Source: Fibrobacter succinogenes (GTDB lineage Bacteria; Fibrobacterota; Fibrobacteria; Fibrobacterales; Fibrobacteraceae). Taken from it: a DNA stretch of 64,000 nt. The stretch lies in the NCBI GenBank assembly GCA_902761355.1, contig CACWJY010000022.1, forward strand, positions 1-64,000, in the 5' to 3' direction. Position numbers and translations under genes: made by a program. Below, one piece after another: positions 16,016 to 23,824 of the stretch (the stretch's first letter is position 1; every line of letters begins with the position of its first letter). A model generated the notes under the pieces. The model did not search any database, was not told the origin of the DNA, and saw only the letters and a program-made list of their open reading frames with translations.

Positions 16016-18334
16016 GTGCGAAGCGTTTTCGGTAAATTGCTTGCAACCGTTGTGTTGAGTGTGGCGTGGGTGTTCTCTGCGGAAAATGACTCTGTCCCGT
16101 CGCTCGATTTGCTGATGACGCAGGTGGACATGGTAAAGTCTGCGCCTGACTCTGCTGTGGTTTTGCCGGATTCCGGTGCGCAGAGTAAAACAGCTGCTGA
16201 AGATACGGCAAAACCGACTCAAGCACAAAAACCCCTAAAAACGGTCCTTTACTTAGGTGGCGGCGATCGTTCTCCGTGGTTCCAACTGGGCGTTTTTTAT
16301 GCGATAGAGGAATACGGTATTCCCGTAGATTCTATTGTGGCGACCTCTTGGGGCGCTTGGATTGGTTCGCTGTGGTCACGCGGAGTCCCGCTAGATGACA
16401 TTCAAAAGATGATGCTTGACCCTGCCATTGCTCCTTTTGTGGGCCATGATTTGACGGCTTCGGACAATCGCCTGGGCTATAGTGACTGGGATCCGCTTGA
16501 ATTCCCTGTTTCGGTATCGGGGAAACCTTCGATTCGGCAGCGATTTGTATTGTCTTTAGATTCGGCGCATTTTTTGGAACGACAAAAGAAGCCGCTGGTT
16601 CCGGATTCGATGCAGGTGGTGCGTGCCTTGGCCAAGCTCCGCTTTCAGGAAAGCCTTTACCGGCAGCGTTCGAGTTATCGGATTCCGTTTTCGGTGCAGT
16701 CTTGCGAAGAGGGTAATTCTGTAATTGTCGGGAATTCGCCTGCGCAGGTTGTTGCGACGCTCCCGCTGTGGGATAATCCGTCGGGTGAACTTTGCCCCTA
16801 TTATGCCTTGCCCGCCGAAGACAATGCTTCGGAACTTTCGGTGATTGTCGTTGCAGACCCGTTGCGTGCTCCTGTGACAGGGAGTGCTTCGGAACAACTT
16901 TTAAAGCGTCATGCCGCAGAGGTGCTTGCGACGCAGCCGGGCGTGATTGTGCGTGCCCACACTATTTTGGATACTTCGTATGCGGCATGGATTCAGGCTG
17001 GATTTTCTTCGTTCGAAAAACAACTGGGAAACTTTAATGTGCTGAATGGCCGTCACAAGAATTATGCGGAAAACCGTTTTGCGGCAAAACCCTGGTTCCG
17101 TTTTGAACCCACATTTGACAGCCTTTCTTCTGAAGTTCAGCACGCTGTTCAAACGTACTGGAATGTGGCGGATACAGGTATGGTTGCTCCCGAAAAGTTT
17201 GCCTATTCTCTATTGCAGAACCCTGCGTATGATTCGCTGGATTTGAATATGCAGCCTAGCGGGAATGTCTCGGTAGAATCTTCGGTGCGTCCGACATTTG
17301 ATGTCGCCGTTGGAGGCTTTGGCTCTAATGCGATTGGGCCAAATGCTTATTTTGAGGGAACGCTGCATTATGTGGACCATGTCGAAATTGAGCTTGTTTT
17401 GGCGGGTTTCTGGGGTGGAATTTCTTACGGGGTGCAGCCGCGACTGAATATCTCGAAATTCTGGAATAGGCATTGGGGTTTACAGTTTGGCTATGATTAT
17501 TTAAAGCTGACCCCGCTTAAGGCTTATAATAACAGAATTGATCCGGAGTATAGGATTGATGCCGAAGAACGTAGCGATTTGACCATGAGCCTGAATTACG
17601 ATATTGACGAACGTCAGCGTGTTTCGGGGGAATTTCTTTTCGGTTATCGCGTATATGAGTTGAATCCGGGCATTTACGGCGATCGCAGTATCAAGGCTTT
17701 CCCGGTATCGCCCATGCTGCATTACCGTTATCTGAAAGGAGCCGATGACAATTGGTTTGCGGAAAAGGGATACGCCTTGAATGTTAGGGGCGGTTTCGAA
17801 TCGATTGGCTTTAGAGATGATATTCTAGATGTGGTGCCGATTTATTGGAAACTTTTGGCTGATGCCCGCTATTCGTTGTCGCCGTTGCCTTTTGTAACAT
17901 TCTCGGTGGCGGCAGAAGGTGCTGTTGAACGCTACCACGAAGAAGGGCATGGTTATGTGTTTCCGAAACGTTTTGGCTATGGCCCGTTGGATGTCGTTTA
18001 TCAGCAGCATGCTTCTGCAACGCCCTGGACCACAGAATGGTATAATGTGGAACTGTCGTCGCATGAATACGCCATGTTGCGCCTAAATGGCGGGCTCCAC
18101 GGAGATTATTTGGGTGCATGGATTTTTGGTGCCTATTACCATGATTTTGAGGGTAGCTCTTATGCCAAACTAGAAGTGGACAAGTTCGTGTTTGAACCAG
18201 CGCTCCGCTTTGCGTATAGGTCGTTTGTACTCTATGCGGGGGTAAGCCGCATTGTCGACCACAAGACTTTGGACGACCTTAAAAAGGTCAAGAGCTATAA
18301 TTATTTTGTCCGCATTGGCAATTACGACTTTTAA
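16016..18334 (+). CDS. Patatin-like protein with C-terminal outer-membrane barrel
   Basis: 772 residues from the GTG at 16016, preceded by GGAGAAGGAG. Starting there gives a clean signal peptide (MRSVFGKLLATVVLSVAWVF). Residues 75-270 are patatin-like: oxyanion loop GGGDRSPWFQLGV and nucleophile Ser111 in ATSWGAW. The usual first Gly of GxSxG is Ala. The catalytic Asp is probably Asp253 in WDNPSG, instead of DGG or DGA. From about 440 to the end, alternating strands and a final F (VRIGNYDF) indicate a BamA-like barrel. This is the layout of type Vd (PlpD-like) autotransporters. It closes the six-gene operon and overlaps the convergent MATE gene by 4 nt. Confidence 0.82.
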   Translation: MRSVFGKLLATVVLSVAWVFSAENDSVPSLDLLMTQVDMVKSAPDSAVVLPDSGAQSKTAAEDTAKPTQAQKPLKTVLYLGGGDRSPWFQLGVFYAIEEYGIPVDSIVATSWGAWIGSLWSRGVPLDDIQKMMLDPAIAPFVGHDLTASDNRLGYSDWDPLEFPVSVSGKPSIRQRFVLSLDSAHFLERQKKPLVPDSMQVVRALAKLRFQESLYRQRSSYRIPFSVQSCEEGNSVIVGNSPAQVVATLPLWDNPSGELCPYYALPAEDNASELSVIVVADPLRAPVTGSASEQLLKRHAAEVLATQPGVIVRAHTILDTSYAAWIQAGFSSFEKQLGNFNVLNGRHKNYAENRFAAKPWFRFEPTFDSLSSEVQHAVQTYWNVADTGMVAPEKFAYSLLQNPAYDSLDLNMQPSGNVSVESSVRPTFDVAVGGFGSNAIGPNAYFEGTLHYVDHVEIELVLAGFWGGISYGVQPRLNISKFWNRHWGLQFGYDYLKLTPLKAYNNRIDPEYRIDAEERSDLTMSLNYDIDERQRVSGEFLFGYRVYELNPGIYGDRSIKAFPVSPMLHYRYLKGADDNWFAEKGYALNVRGGFESIGFRDDILDVVPIYWKLLADARYSLSPLPFVTFSVAAEGAVERYHEEGHGYVFPKRFGYGPLDVVYQQHASATPWTTEWYNVELSSHEYAMLRLNGGLHGDYLGAWIFGAYYHDFEGSSYAKLEVDKFVFEPALRFAYRSFVLYAGVSRIVDHKTLDDLKKVKSYNYFVRIGNYDF

Positions 18335-19662
18335 ACGACACCGTATTCTTTCCACTTACCGCCACGCCAACGGATATAGTTGACAATGGAACGGTAGAAC
18401 TCGTCGGCGGCCATGCCAAGCCAGATGCCGATAAGTCCGAGGTGTAAGCCGAAGGCGAGCAGCAGGGCTGTGCCGAGGCCGCAGGTCCACATCATTGCAG
18501 AACCGACGATGGCGGGGAATTTAGAATCGCCCGAGGCGCGGAGCGCCGAAGTGATGACCATGTTCGCGGCTTTAAACGGCTGAAGGATGACGTCGCACCA
18601 GAGGCAGTACTTTCCGAGGCGAATCACTTCAGGGTCGCTGGTGTAGAACGAAAGGAGTTGCTCTCCGAGGAGGGCGACGATAATGGCGACAACAAATCCG
18701 CTTGCACTCCCTGCGATTAGGCTCTGGTGAAGTCGGCGGTTTGCCTTGTTAAAGTCGTGAGCCCCTACAAGATGGGCCACTAGAATCTGGTTTCCGCAGC
18801 TGAGACCGACACTCAAGATGACGGCGAGCATGGCAAAATTTGCGCTAAAGATGCGGGCGGTCATGGCGGTAATGCCGAGGTGCACGACGATGGCGGTGAG
18901 CACTACCTGGAAAATCTGGAAACTGACGGGCTCTACGGCGGCCGGAAAACCGATGCGGATCCAGTCAGGGAGAATCACACGCGAACGCTTGAAATCGGTA
19001 CTGCGGATTTTGTGGTGGACTTTGAAGCGTAAAATGAAAAAGAGAATCGTCGAGGCGATTAGCCACGAAAGCATGGTGGCAAGGGCCACGCCTTTGACAC
19101 CCATCTGCGGAAATCCGAGGTAGCCATTCAAGAAGACCACGTTCATTGCGGCGTTCGAAATGATGGTGACGATGTTTCCGAGTAGGTTCCAGGTGGTAAG
19201 TCCGTGGGTGGCGATTAGCGCCGTCAGCGTCGATTGCAAGGCGCGGAAGGCAAAGCCGATGGCGACGATATGCAAAAAGTCGCGGGCGTGATGGGCGGCA
19301 TCGCCTGTGAGCCCCATCCAGGCGACAATCTGGTTTGCAAGCGGGATGACGACCAGGGTGATGGCGACACCAAGGAGGAGGCTGCCGAGCAGGACCATGG
19401 TTTGTGTGGTGCCCGCCTGGCGGGGGCGTTCGGCCCCTATAAACTGCGATGCGATGCTCGCCCCTGCCTGGGCGAAAGCCTGAATGGCCATAAAGAGGGC
19501 GCCCAGGACGGGCATTAATGCCCCCACGCCCGCCGCCGCTGATTCGGAGGTGCGAGACAGGAACCAACTGTCCATCATCGGTTGGCACGTGGCGATACCG
19601 AAAGTTATAAAGAGCGGCCATGAAAGGCTTAATAAGGAACGATCCTTGACTTGCACCTGCAT
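18331..19662 (-). CDS. MATE family efflux transporter
   Basis: 443 residues from the ATG at 19662 (MQVQVKDRSLLSLSW), with 12 predicted spans in two similar halves. Family marks include PMMDSWFLSR, FAQAGASIASQFIGA and GNQILVAHLVGA. It should export cationic compounds or metabolites in exchange for Na+ or H+. An upstream in-frame start is possible but adds a charged, unfamily-like tail. A TACAATTG box ends 7 nt before the chosen ATG with no ribosome binding site, so the mRNA may be leaderless. Confidence 0.9.
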   Translation of the reverse strand: MQVQVKDRSLLSLSWPLFITFGIATCQPMMDSWFLSRTSESAAAGVGALMPVLGALFMAIQAFAQAGASIASQFIGAERPRQAGTTQTMVLLGSLLLGVAITLVVIPLANQIVAWMGLTGDAAHHARDFLHIVAIGFAFRALQSTLTALIATHGLTTWNLLGNIVTIISNAAMNVVFLNGYLGFPQMGVKGVALATMLSWLIASTILFFILRFKVHHKIRSTDFKRSRVILPDWIRIGFPAAVEPVSFQIFQVVLTAIVVHLGITAMTARIFSANFAMLAVILSVGLSCGNQILVAHLVGAHDFNKANRRLHQSLIAGSASGFVVAIIVALLGEQLLSFYTSDPEVIRLGKYCLWCDVILQPFKAANMVITSALRASGDSKFPAIVGSAMMWTCGLGTALLLAFGLHLGLIGIWLGMAADEFYRSIVNYIRWRGGKWKEYGVV

Positions 19663-19681
19663 ACGGCGACAATTGTAGAAA

Positions 19682-19706
19682 TGCCCCCGCCTAAAGGCTA
19701 GGGGCA
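19682..19706 (-). terminator. Hairpin between mltG and the MATE gene
   Basis: TGCCCC and GGGGCA arms with additional inner pairs (GCC/GGC) form a GC-rich hairpin. On the minus strand it follows mltG by about 40 nt but has only a weak T-tract (ATTTCT). It is a weak terminator or an mRNA end stabiliser. Confidence 0.35.
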
Positions 19707-19746
19707 AAAAGAATACTTTTTGTATACAGGTGTGTGCGGAACTTTT

Positions 19747-20754
19747 CTATTCTCCGCGGTTTTTGGCGGCGACGTCTTTGTACTTGTTATGGTCGGAGAG
19801 GTTGGAGCTAAAGAAATGTGTCATGCTCCCATCGTCTTTTGCAACAAAGTAGAGGGCGCTGGTCTTGGCGGGGAAAAGGGCCGCTTCGATGGCCTTTCGA
19901 CCCGGGTTAGAAATGGGACCGGGCATGAGGCCCTTAAATTTACGGGTGTTATAAGGGCTGTCGCTATTAAGCTGGCTCTTGTAGATGGGACCGGTCAGGT
20001 TCTTGAAAATAAACCGTACAGTGGGGTCTGCCCCGAGCGGCATCCCGATACGCAGACGGTTGTGGAAAACGCCCGAAATAAGCGGACGTTCTTCGGGAAT
20101 CCCCGTTTCTTCTTCGACGACGCTTGCTAGCGTGAGCACTTTGTGCCAGTTGCCAAGCGTATTCCACATAGAACCCGGCTTTTTCTGCATTTCGTCGCGG
20201 AGCTTGAGGTTGGCGGCCACCATCTGCTTGAGGATGGTCTCTTCGTTGGCGTCGATGGGGAAGGGGTAAGTGTCGGGGAGCAGGTAGCCTTCTAGGGTGT
20301 TGGCCTCGACTCCGAGGCTGCGGGCGAACTTCGGGTCTTGGACGAGCTTGTTCCAACGGTCTGCGCTAAGGTCGGGGTATGCCTTTTGCAGGTAGGCGGG
20401 GATTTCCCAGGAGGCTCGGCCTTCGGGGATGGTCACGCGACGTACCGCGATCTTTCCGCTTTCGATAATCGAGAGGACTTGTTGGAGTGTGATTCCGGCA
20501 GGAATTTCGAACCAGCCGGCTTTAAGGTTGGGGTTCATCTTTTTGACCGTCAACCGGAAGGCGAGGTCGTCGGTCCATACGCCATGTTCTTTTAGAACCT
20601 GAAAAACCTTGGCGGCGGAACTCCCTTTGGGGACCTCCAGAAGCACTGTTTGCGTGTTTTGAACCGAGGCGGAAAGCCTAGACTTGATGTTTAGGCCTAA
20701 AAAAGTGCCCAAAAGTGCCAAAATGAGGGCCAAAATAAGTAAAATCTTCTTCAT
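19747..20754 (-). CDS. mltG: Endolytic peptidoglycan transglycosylase MltG
   Basis: 335 residues with a single N-terminal membrane anchor (ILLILALILALLGTFLGL) and a periplasmic YceG domain. The family stretches LEGYLLPDTYPFP and ASVVEEETGIPEERPLISGV, which holds the catalytic Glu, are present, as are GMPLGADPTV and GLMPGPISNPG. MltG cuts nascent glycan strands and is thought to set glycan length. Upstream the sequence reads TAAATTTT then 6 nt to the ATG with no SD, like other possible leaderless genes here. Confidence 0.95.
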   Translation of the reverse strand: MKKILLILALILALLGTFLGLNIKSRLSASVQNTQTVLLEVPKGSSAAKVFQVLKEHGVWTDDLAFRLTVKKMNPNLKAGWFEIPAGITLQQVLSIIESGKIAVRRVTIPEGRASWEIPAYLQKAYPDLSADRWNKLVQDPKFARSLGVEANTLEGYLLPDTYPFPIDANEETILKQMVAANLKLRDEMQKKPGSMWNTLGNWHKVLTLASVVEEETGIPEERPLISGVFHNRLRIGMPLGADPTVRFIFKNLTGPIYKSQLNSDSPYNTRKFKGLMPGPISNPGRKAIEAALFPAKTSALYFVAKDDGSMTHFFSSNLSDHNKYKDVAAKNRGE

Positions 20755-20850
20755 ATCGCAAAAATTTAAAAGAAATTGTGACGAAAGTCAAAAATAAAAG
20801 GTATATTCCTACTTGCATTGTCAAGTTTTACCCTGTTTCTGAGGAAATAT

Positions 20851-21288
20851 ATGAAAAAGGTGCTCTTAATTGCTCTCGCTCTGATGGTTGGCGTCTCCTT
20901 CGGTGCCGGCAAGAAAGTTAAATCCAAGTTGGGCGATGTTGACCTGACCAAAGAAAAGGACGGCGGTTCTGTCGTCTGTACGGCAGGCTTTAATGACGAA
21001 CTCACCATCCTTAAGGACGGCGATACCGAAGTGCTCGTGAAGGGCCCCTGCGGACAGGGTTGGGTTCAGAAGTCCAAGATTGAATACGTTGCACAGGCTG
21101 CTGGCGATAAGTCCATGAAACTCGAAGGCGTGGACGTGGTCGGCTGGCTCGATAACCCGAGCGCCGTGTTCGTGTTGGAAAACGACGACCTTGACTTTGA
21201 TGGCGTGAACATCGATCGTGACTTTAAGGAATACCTGCAGCACACGATGGACCGCGAACAGATGGAAATGCACAACAACGAAAACTAG
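20851..21288 (+). CDS. Small secreted protein, 145 aa, unknown
   Basis: A GAGG ribosome binding site precedes this ATG. A signal peptide (MKKVLLIALALMVGVSFGAG) is followed by a short beta-rich region with two Cys (VVCTAGFNDELTIL and GPCGQGWV), which may form a disulfide. The spacing of strands recalls small SH3-like domains, but I cannot assign a family. The tail is acidic and ends in Asn/Glu-rich residues. A strong terminator follows, so it is transcribed alone, and a TATATTCC box lies about 40 nt upstream. Confidence 0.7.
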   Translation: MKKVLLIALALMVGVSFGAGKKVKSKLGDVDLTKEKDGGSVVCTAGFNDELTILKDGDTEVLVKGPCGQGWVQKSKIEYVAQAAGDKSMKLEGVDVVGWLDNPSAVFVLENDDLDFDGVNIDRDFKEYLQHTMDREQMEMHNNEN

Positions 21289-21314
21289 TTCGTTGCATTA
21301 CATTGCTTTTTGAT

Positions 21315-21341
21315 AACCCGGTTCTAACGCCGGGTTTTTTG
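21315..21341 (+). terminator. Rho-independent terminator
   Basis: AACCCGG (21315-21321) pairs with CCGGGTT (21330-21336) and runs into six T. It lies 27 nt after the stop of the small secreted protein. Confidence 0.85.
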
Positions 21342-21398
21342 TTTGTCGGTTGAAATGGGCTGCTCCAGCGAAGAACTGCCGACACCTGTGAACGCAAT

Positions 21399-21438
21399 TT
21401 TTGCTTATGCGTGAATTTGCATAATTGCATAAGCAAAA
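21399..21438. promoter_or_regulatory. 12-bp inverted repeat upstream of azlC
   Basis: TTTTGCTTATGC (21399-21410) and GCATAAGCAAAA (21427-21438) are perfect inverted copies separated by 16 nt, with an extra GCATAA at 21419-21424. The right arm ends 22 nt before the TATATTTG box, covering the -33 region. It is a probable operator for a repressor or activator of azlCD. Confidence 0.6.
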
Positions 21439-21460
21439 CGGCTTTTTTTTACAAAATTTC

Positions 21461-21468
21461 TATATTTG
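21461..21468 (+). promoter_or_regulatory. TATATTTG promoter box, azlC
   Basis: An exact TAnnTTTG match ending 5 nt before the azlC ATG. Transcription would start at or next to the start codon. No ribosome binding site is present. Confidence 0.6.
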
Positions 21469-21473
21469 CGCCC

Positions 21474-22193
21474 ATGAGATTTTCAAATGGTGTAAAAGAT
21501 GGCCTGCCGATAGGCCTTGGATACTTTGCGGTTTCGTTTTCGTTCGGAATTGCAGGTTCCAAGCTGCTTTCGTGGCCGCTGGTCACCTTTATCTCGATGA
21601 CGAACTTGACCTCGGCGGGGCAGTTTGCGGGGCTCCAGATTATGGCCGATGCCGCCGGGACCTTTATCGAGATGGCGATTGCGACATTCTTTATCAACTT
21701 GCGTTACAGCCTGATGGCGATTTCTTTGTCGCAGAAGGTGGCGCCTTCGTTTGGGACCTTTAAGCGTTTGCTTTTGGCGACGGGCCTTACCGACGAAATC
21801 TATGCGCTGGCTGTAAGCCAGAAAGAACCCGTGACAGCGCGGTATTTTGCGGGGCTGATGGTGCTCCCTTATATAGGGTGGTCGTCGGGAACGATGTGCG
21901 GTGCGATTTGCGGTGAGATTTTGCCTGCGGTGGTGACGAATGCCCTAGGAGTTGCGCTTTATGGTATGTTCGTGGCGATTGTGGTGCCGCAGATGAAGGT
22001 GAGCCGTTCGACCTTGATTGCCGTGCTGATTGCGATTGCCTGTAGCCTTGCGTTTAAGTACGTTCCTGCGTTGAGTGGCGTGACGGTGGGCTTTGCGATT
22101 ATCATTTGCGCCTTGGTGGCGTCGCTTTTGGGGGCCGCTTTTTTCCCGATAAAGGATAATGTGGAAAAAACGGAGGGGGATACATGCACTTAA
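21474..22193 (+). CDS. azlC: AzlC family branched-chain amino acid exporter subunit
   Basis: 239 residues with about six to eight membrane spans. The family opening is clear: GVKDGLPIGLGYFAVSFSFG, then STMTNLTSAGQ-like SMTNLTSAGQFAGLQ. It works with AzlD to export branched-chain amino acids or analogues. The ATG at 21474 is used because it begins exactly at the conserved N-terminus; an upstream start would lie in the promoter. azlD starts within the last 10 nt of this gene. Confidence 0.92.
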   Translation: MRFSNGVKDGLPIGLGYFAVSFSFGIAGSKLLSWPLVTFISMTNLTSAGQFAGLQIMADAAGTFIEMAIATFFINLRYSLMAISLSQKVAPSFGTFKRLLLATGLTDEIYALAVSQKEPVTARYFAGLMVLPYIGWSSGTMCGAICGEILPAVVTNALGVALYGMFVAIVVPQMKVSRSTLIAVLIAIACSLAFKYVPALSGVTVGFAIIICALVASLLGAAFFPIKDNVEKTEGDTCT

Positions 22194-22501
22194 AAGATTA
22201 TTGCCTGTTCCTGCTTGTGATGGCGGGTGTGACCTACCTGTTGCGTGCAGTGCCGTTCGTTCTTTTGAAGGGTAAAATCAAGAGCCGCTTTTGGCGCTCG
22301 TTCTTGGCTTACGTGCCTTATACGGTGCTTGCCGCGATGACGGTCCCTGCGATTTTCTATTCGACCGACAGTAAGCTTTCGGGGGCATGTGCCTTGGTGG
22401 CGGCTGTGGTTGCGTCGCTCCTTGGCCTTGGACTGGTTGGCGTTGCCGTGGTGGCTTGCGTGACAGTCTTGGGTATTGATGGCATCATGCTGCTAGTGTA
22501 A
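22184..22501 (+). CDS. azlD: AzlD family protein
   Basis: 105 residues with four membrane spans. It has the family pattern TYLLRAVPFVLLKGKIKSRF followed by LAYVPYTVLAAMTVPAIFYS. It is the small partner of AzlC. It overlaps azlC by 10 nt, with a ribosome binding site (GGAGGGG) inside azlC, so synthesis of the two proteins is coupled. Confidence 0.92.
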   Translation: MHLKDYCLFLLVMAGVTYLLRAVPFVLLKGKIKSRFWRSFLAYVPYTVLAAMTVPAIFYSTDSKLSGACALVAAVVASLLGLGLVGVAVVACVTVLGIDGIMLLV

Positions 22502-22517
22502 TTTCTAAATTTTACGT

Positions 22518-23297
22518 ATGCAGCCGGACCTGTGGAAAAAAATTCAAGACATTTGTGACAAATTATCTAAAGTCACGTACGAGAACTTGACGAAGATTAT
22601 TCGCCTAGAGGCGACAGGAAGTTCTAGCGCCGCTCAAAAGCTCGATGATAGCTTTCAGAACGATGTGGATGCCTGGATGGGCGGCGGCACCTGTTTTAGC
22701 ATGACGTGGCACTTGTACCAGGTTTTTAAGGACATGGGGTTGAGTCCTCGCTTGGTGATGGGGCATAAGCGAAAAGAAAAGAATATCCACTGTGCGCTCA
22801 TTTTACCTGACCCTGATTCTTCGTTGCTGTGTCCGAAAACGGAATACTTATTTGATCCCGGTTATCTGATTTTTGACCCGCTACCGCTTCCGCTCCCGCC
22901 CCCGCAAGGTGCGGGCACAGCCTTTTTTCCGCTGGTCCCGAATACGGTAAGGCTGGACCGCCCGACCGCAGACAGTATGGCCTTATGGACGGGCGGTGCG
23001 GGAGCTCCGATGAAACTCCGCTTTGAATATCCTGTGGAGGGGGTATCTGTCGAAGAATTTAAGCTGCACTGGAACGAAAGCTTTTACCGCGAGATGATGA
23101 CTTATCCGGTGCTTAACCGCCTGGACCGTGAACGAGGCGTGCAGTATTATTACCAGAAGGGCAACCTGGTAACCCGCGATGCCAATGGTTCACGCATCGA
23201 AAAAATTGAAAATTCGGCACGGGTTGAGACCCTCAGCCGCATTTTTGGCCTAAAACCCGAGTTGATCGACCGCGCCTTGCATGTTTTGAGTAAATAA
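22518..23297 (+). CDS. Arylamine N-acetyltransferase-like protein
   Basis: 259 residues. The cysteine-protease-like triad of the NAT family can be placed: Cys59 in GGGTCFSM, His in NIHCALIL near residue 90, and Asp in LFDPGYLIFDP near 115. Known NATs move an acetyl group from acetyl-CoA to amines; some relatives act in natural-product ring closure. The middle has a proline-rich loop (LPLPLPPPQGAG). The ATG is 16 nt after the azlD stop, with a TAAATTTT box 4 nt upstream and no SD, so it may have its own leaderless transcript. Confidence 0.65.
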   Translation: MQPDLWKKIQDICDKLSKVTYENLTKIIRLEATGSSSAAQKLDDSFQNDVDAWMGGGTCFSMTWHLYQVFKDMGLSPRLVMGHKRKEKNIHCALILPDPDSSLLCPKTEYLFDPGYLIFDPLPLPLPPPQGAGTAFFPLVPNTVRLDRPTADSMALWTGGAGAPMKLRFEYPVEGVSVEEFKLHWNESFYREMMTYPVLNRLDRERGVQYYYQKGNLVTRDANGSRIEKIENSARVETLSRIFGLKPELIDRALHVLSK

Positions 23298-23329
23298 ATT
23301 TTATATTACTCAAAAAAAGAGGTGAAAAT

Positions 23330-23815
23330 ATGAAAAAACTAGCTCTTGCGGTTCTTTCCGTCGTGTCGCTTGCTCTTATGGCCTGCGGCCCTTCCAAACT
23401 CGAAATCCAGGAAGCGTCTTCGCAGAGCGATGTGCTTATCGAAGTCCGCCAGGTGCTCAACGATTCTATTAGCCTGTTCGTGGGCAACACCTTCTATTTG
23501 AATTCTAAGCAGGTCATAGCCGATGATCTGTATCCGCTTTTGGTCAGCACGCGTGATCCGGCTGAGTTGGAAAAGCCTACGGCAACCGATATCCTCAATA
23601 GCGACGAGGACTTGCTGAATTACTTGCGTCGCAAGTCTCCGGACCTTATGAATGTGGGTATTGTGATTGGGGAAACGGCCTACAACGAAATTGGCTTCGA
23701 AGAAAGCGATGCCGTCGCAAAACTCACCAAGGTCTTTAAGAAAGTCCAGGGTGGATCGTTGGTCCTTTTCCATGAAAAGGCTGGCGAATTGACCGACATG
23801 AAAAAGCTTTACTAG
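23330..23815 (+). CDS. Lipoprotein, 161 aa
   Basis: The signal peptide ends in a lipobox (ALMAC), with Cys19 as the lipid site. The mature part is mixed alpha/beta and acidic, and I see no known family. A GAGGTG ribosome binding site and a TATATTAC box precede it. It opens a run of surface-protein genes separated by only 9-10 nt, which suggests one operon to 35.5 kb. Confidence 0.75.
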   Translation: MKKLALAVLSVVSLALMACGPSKLEIQEASSQSDVLIEVRQVLNDSISLFVGNTFYLNSKQVIADDLYPLLVSTRDPAELEKPTATDILNSDEDLLNYLRRKSPDLMNVGIVIGETAYNEIGFEESDAVAKLTKVFKKVQGGSLVLFHEKAGELTDMKKLY

Positions 23816-23824
23816 TGGAAAAAT

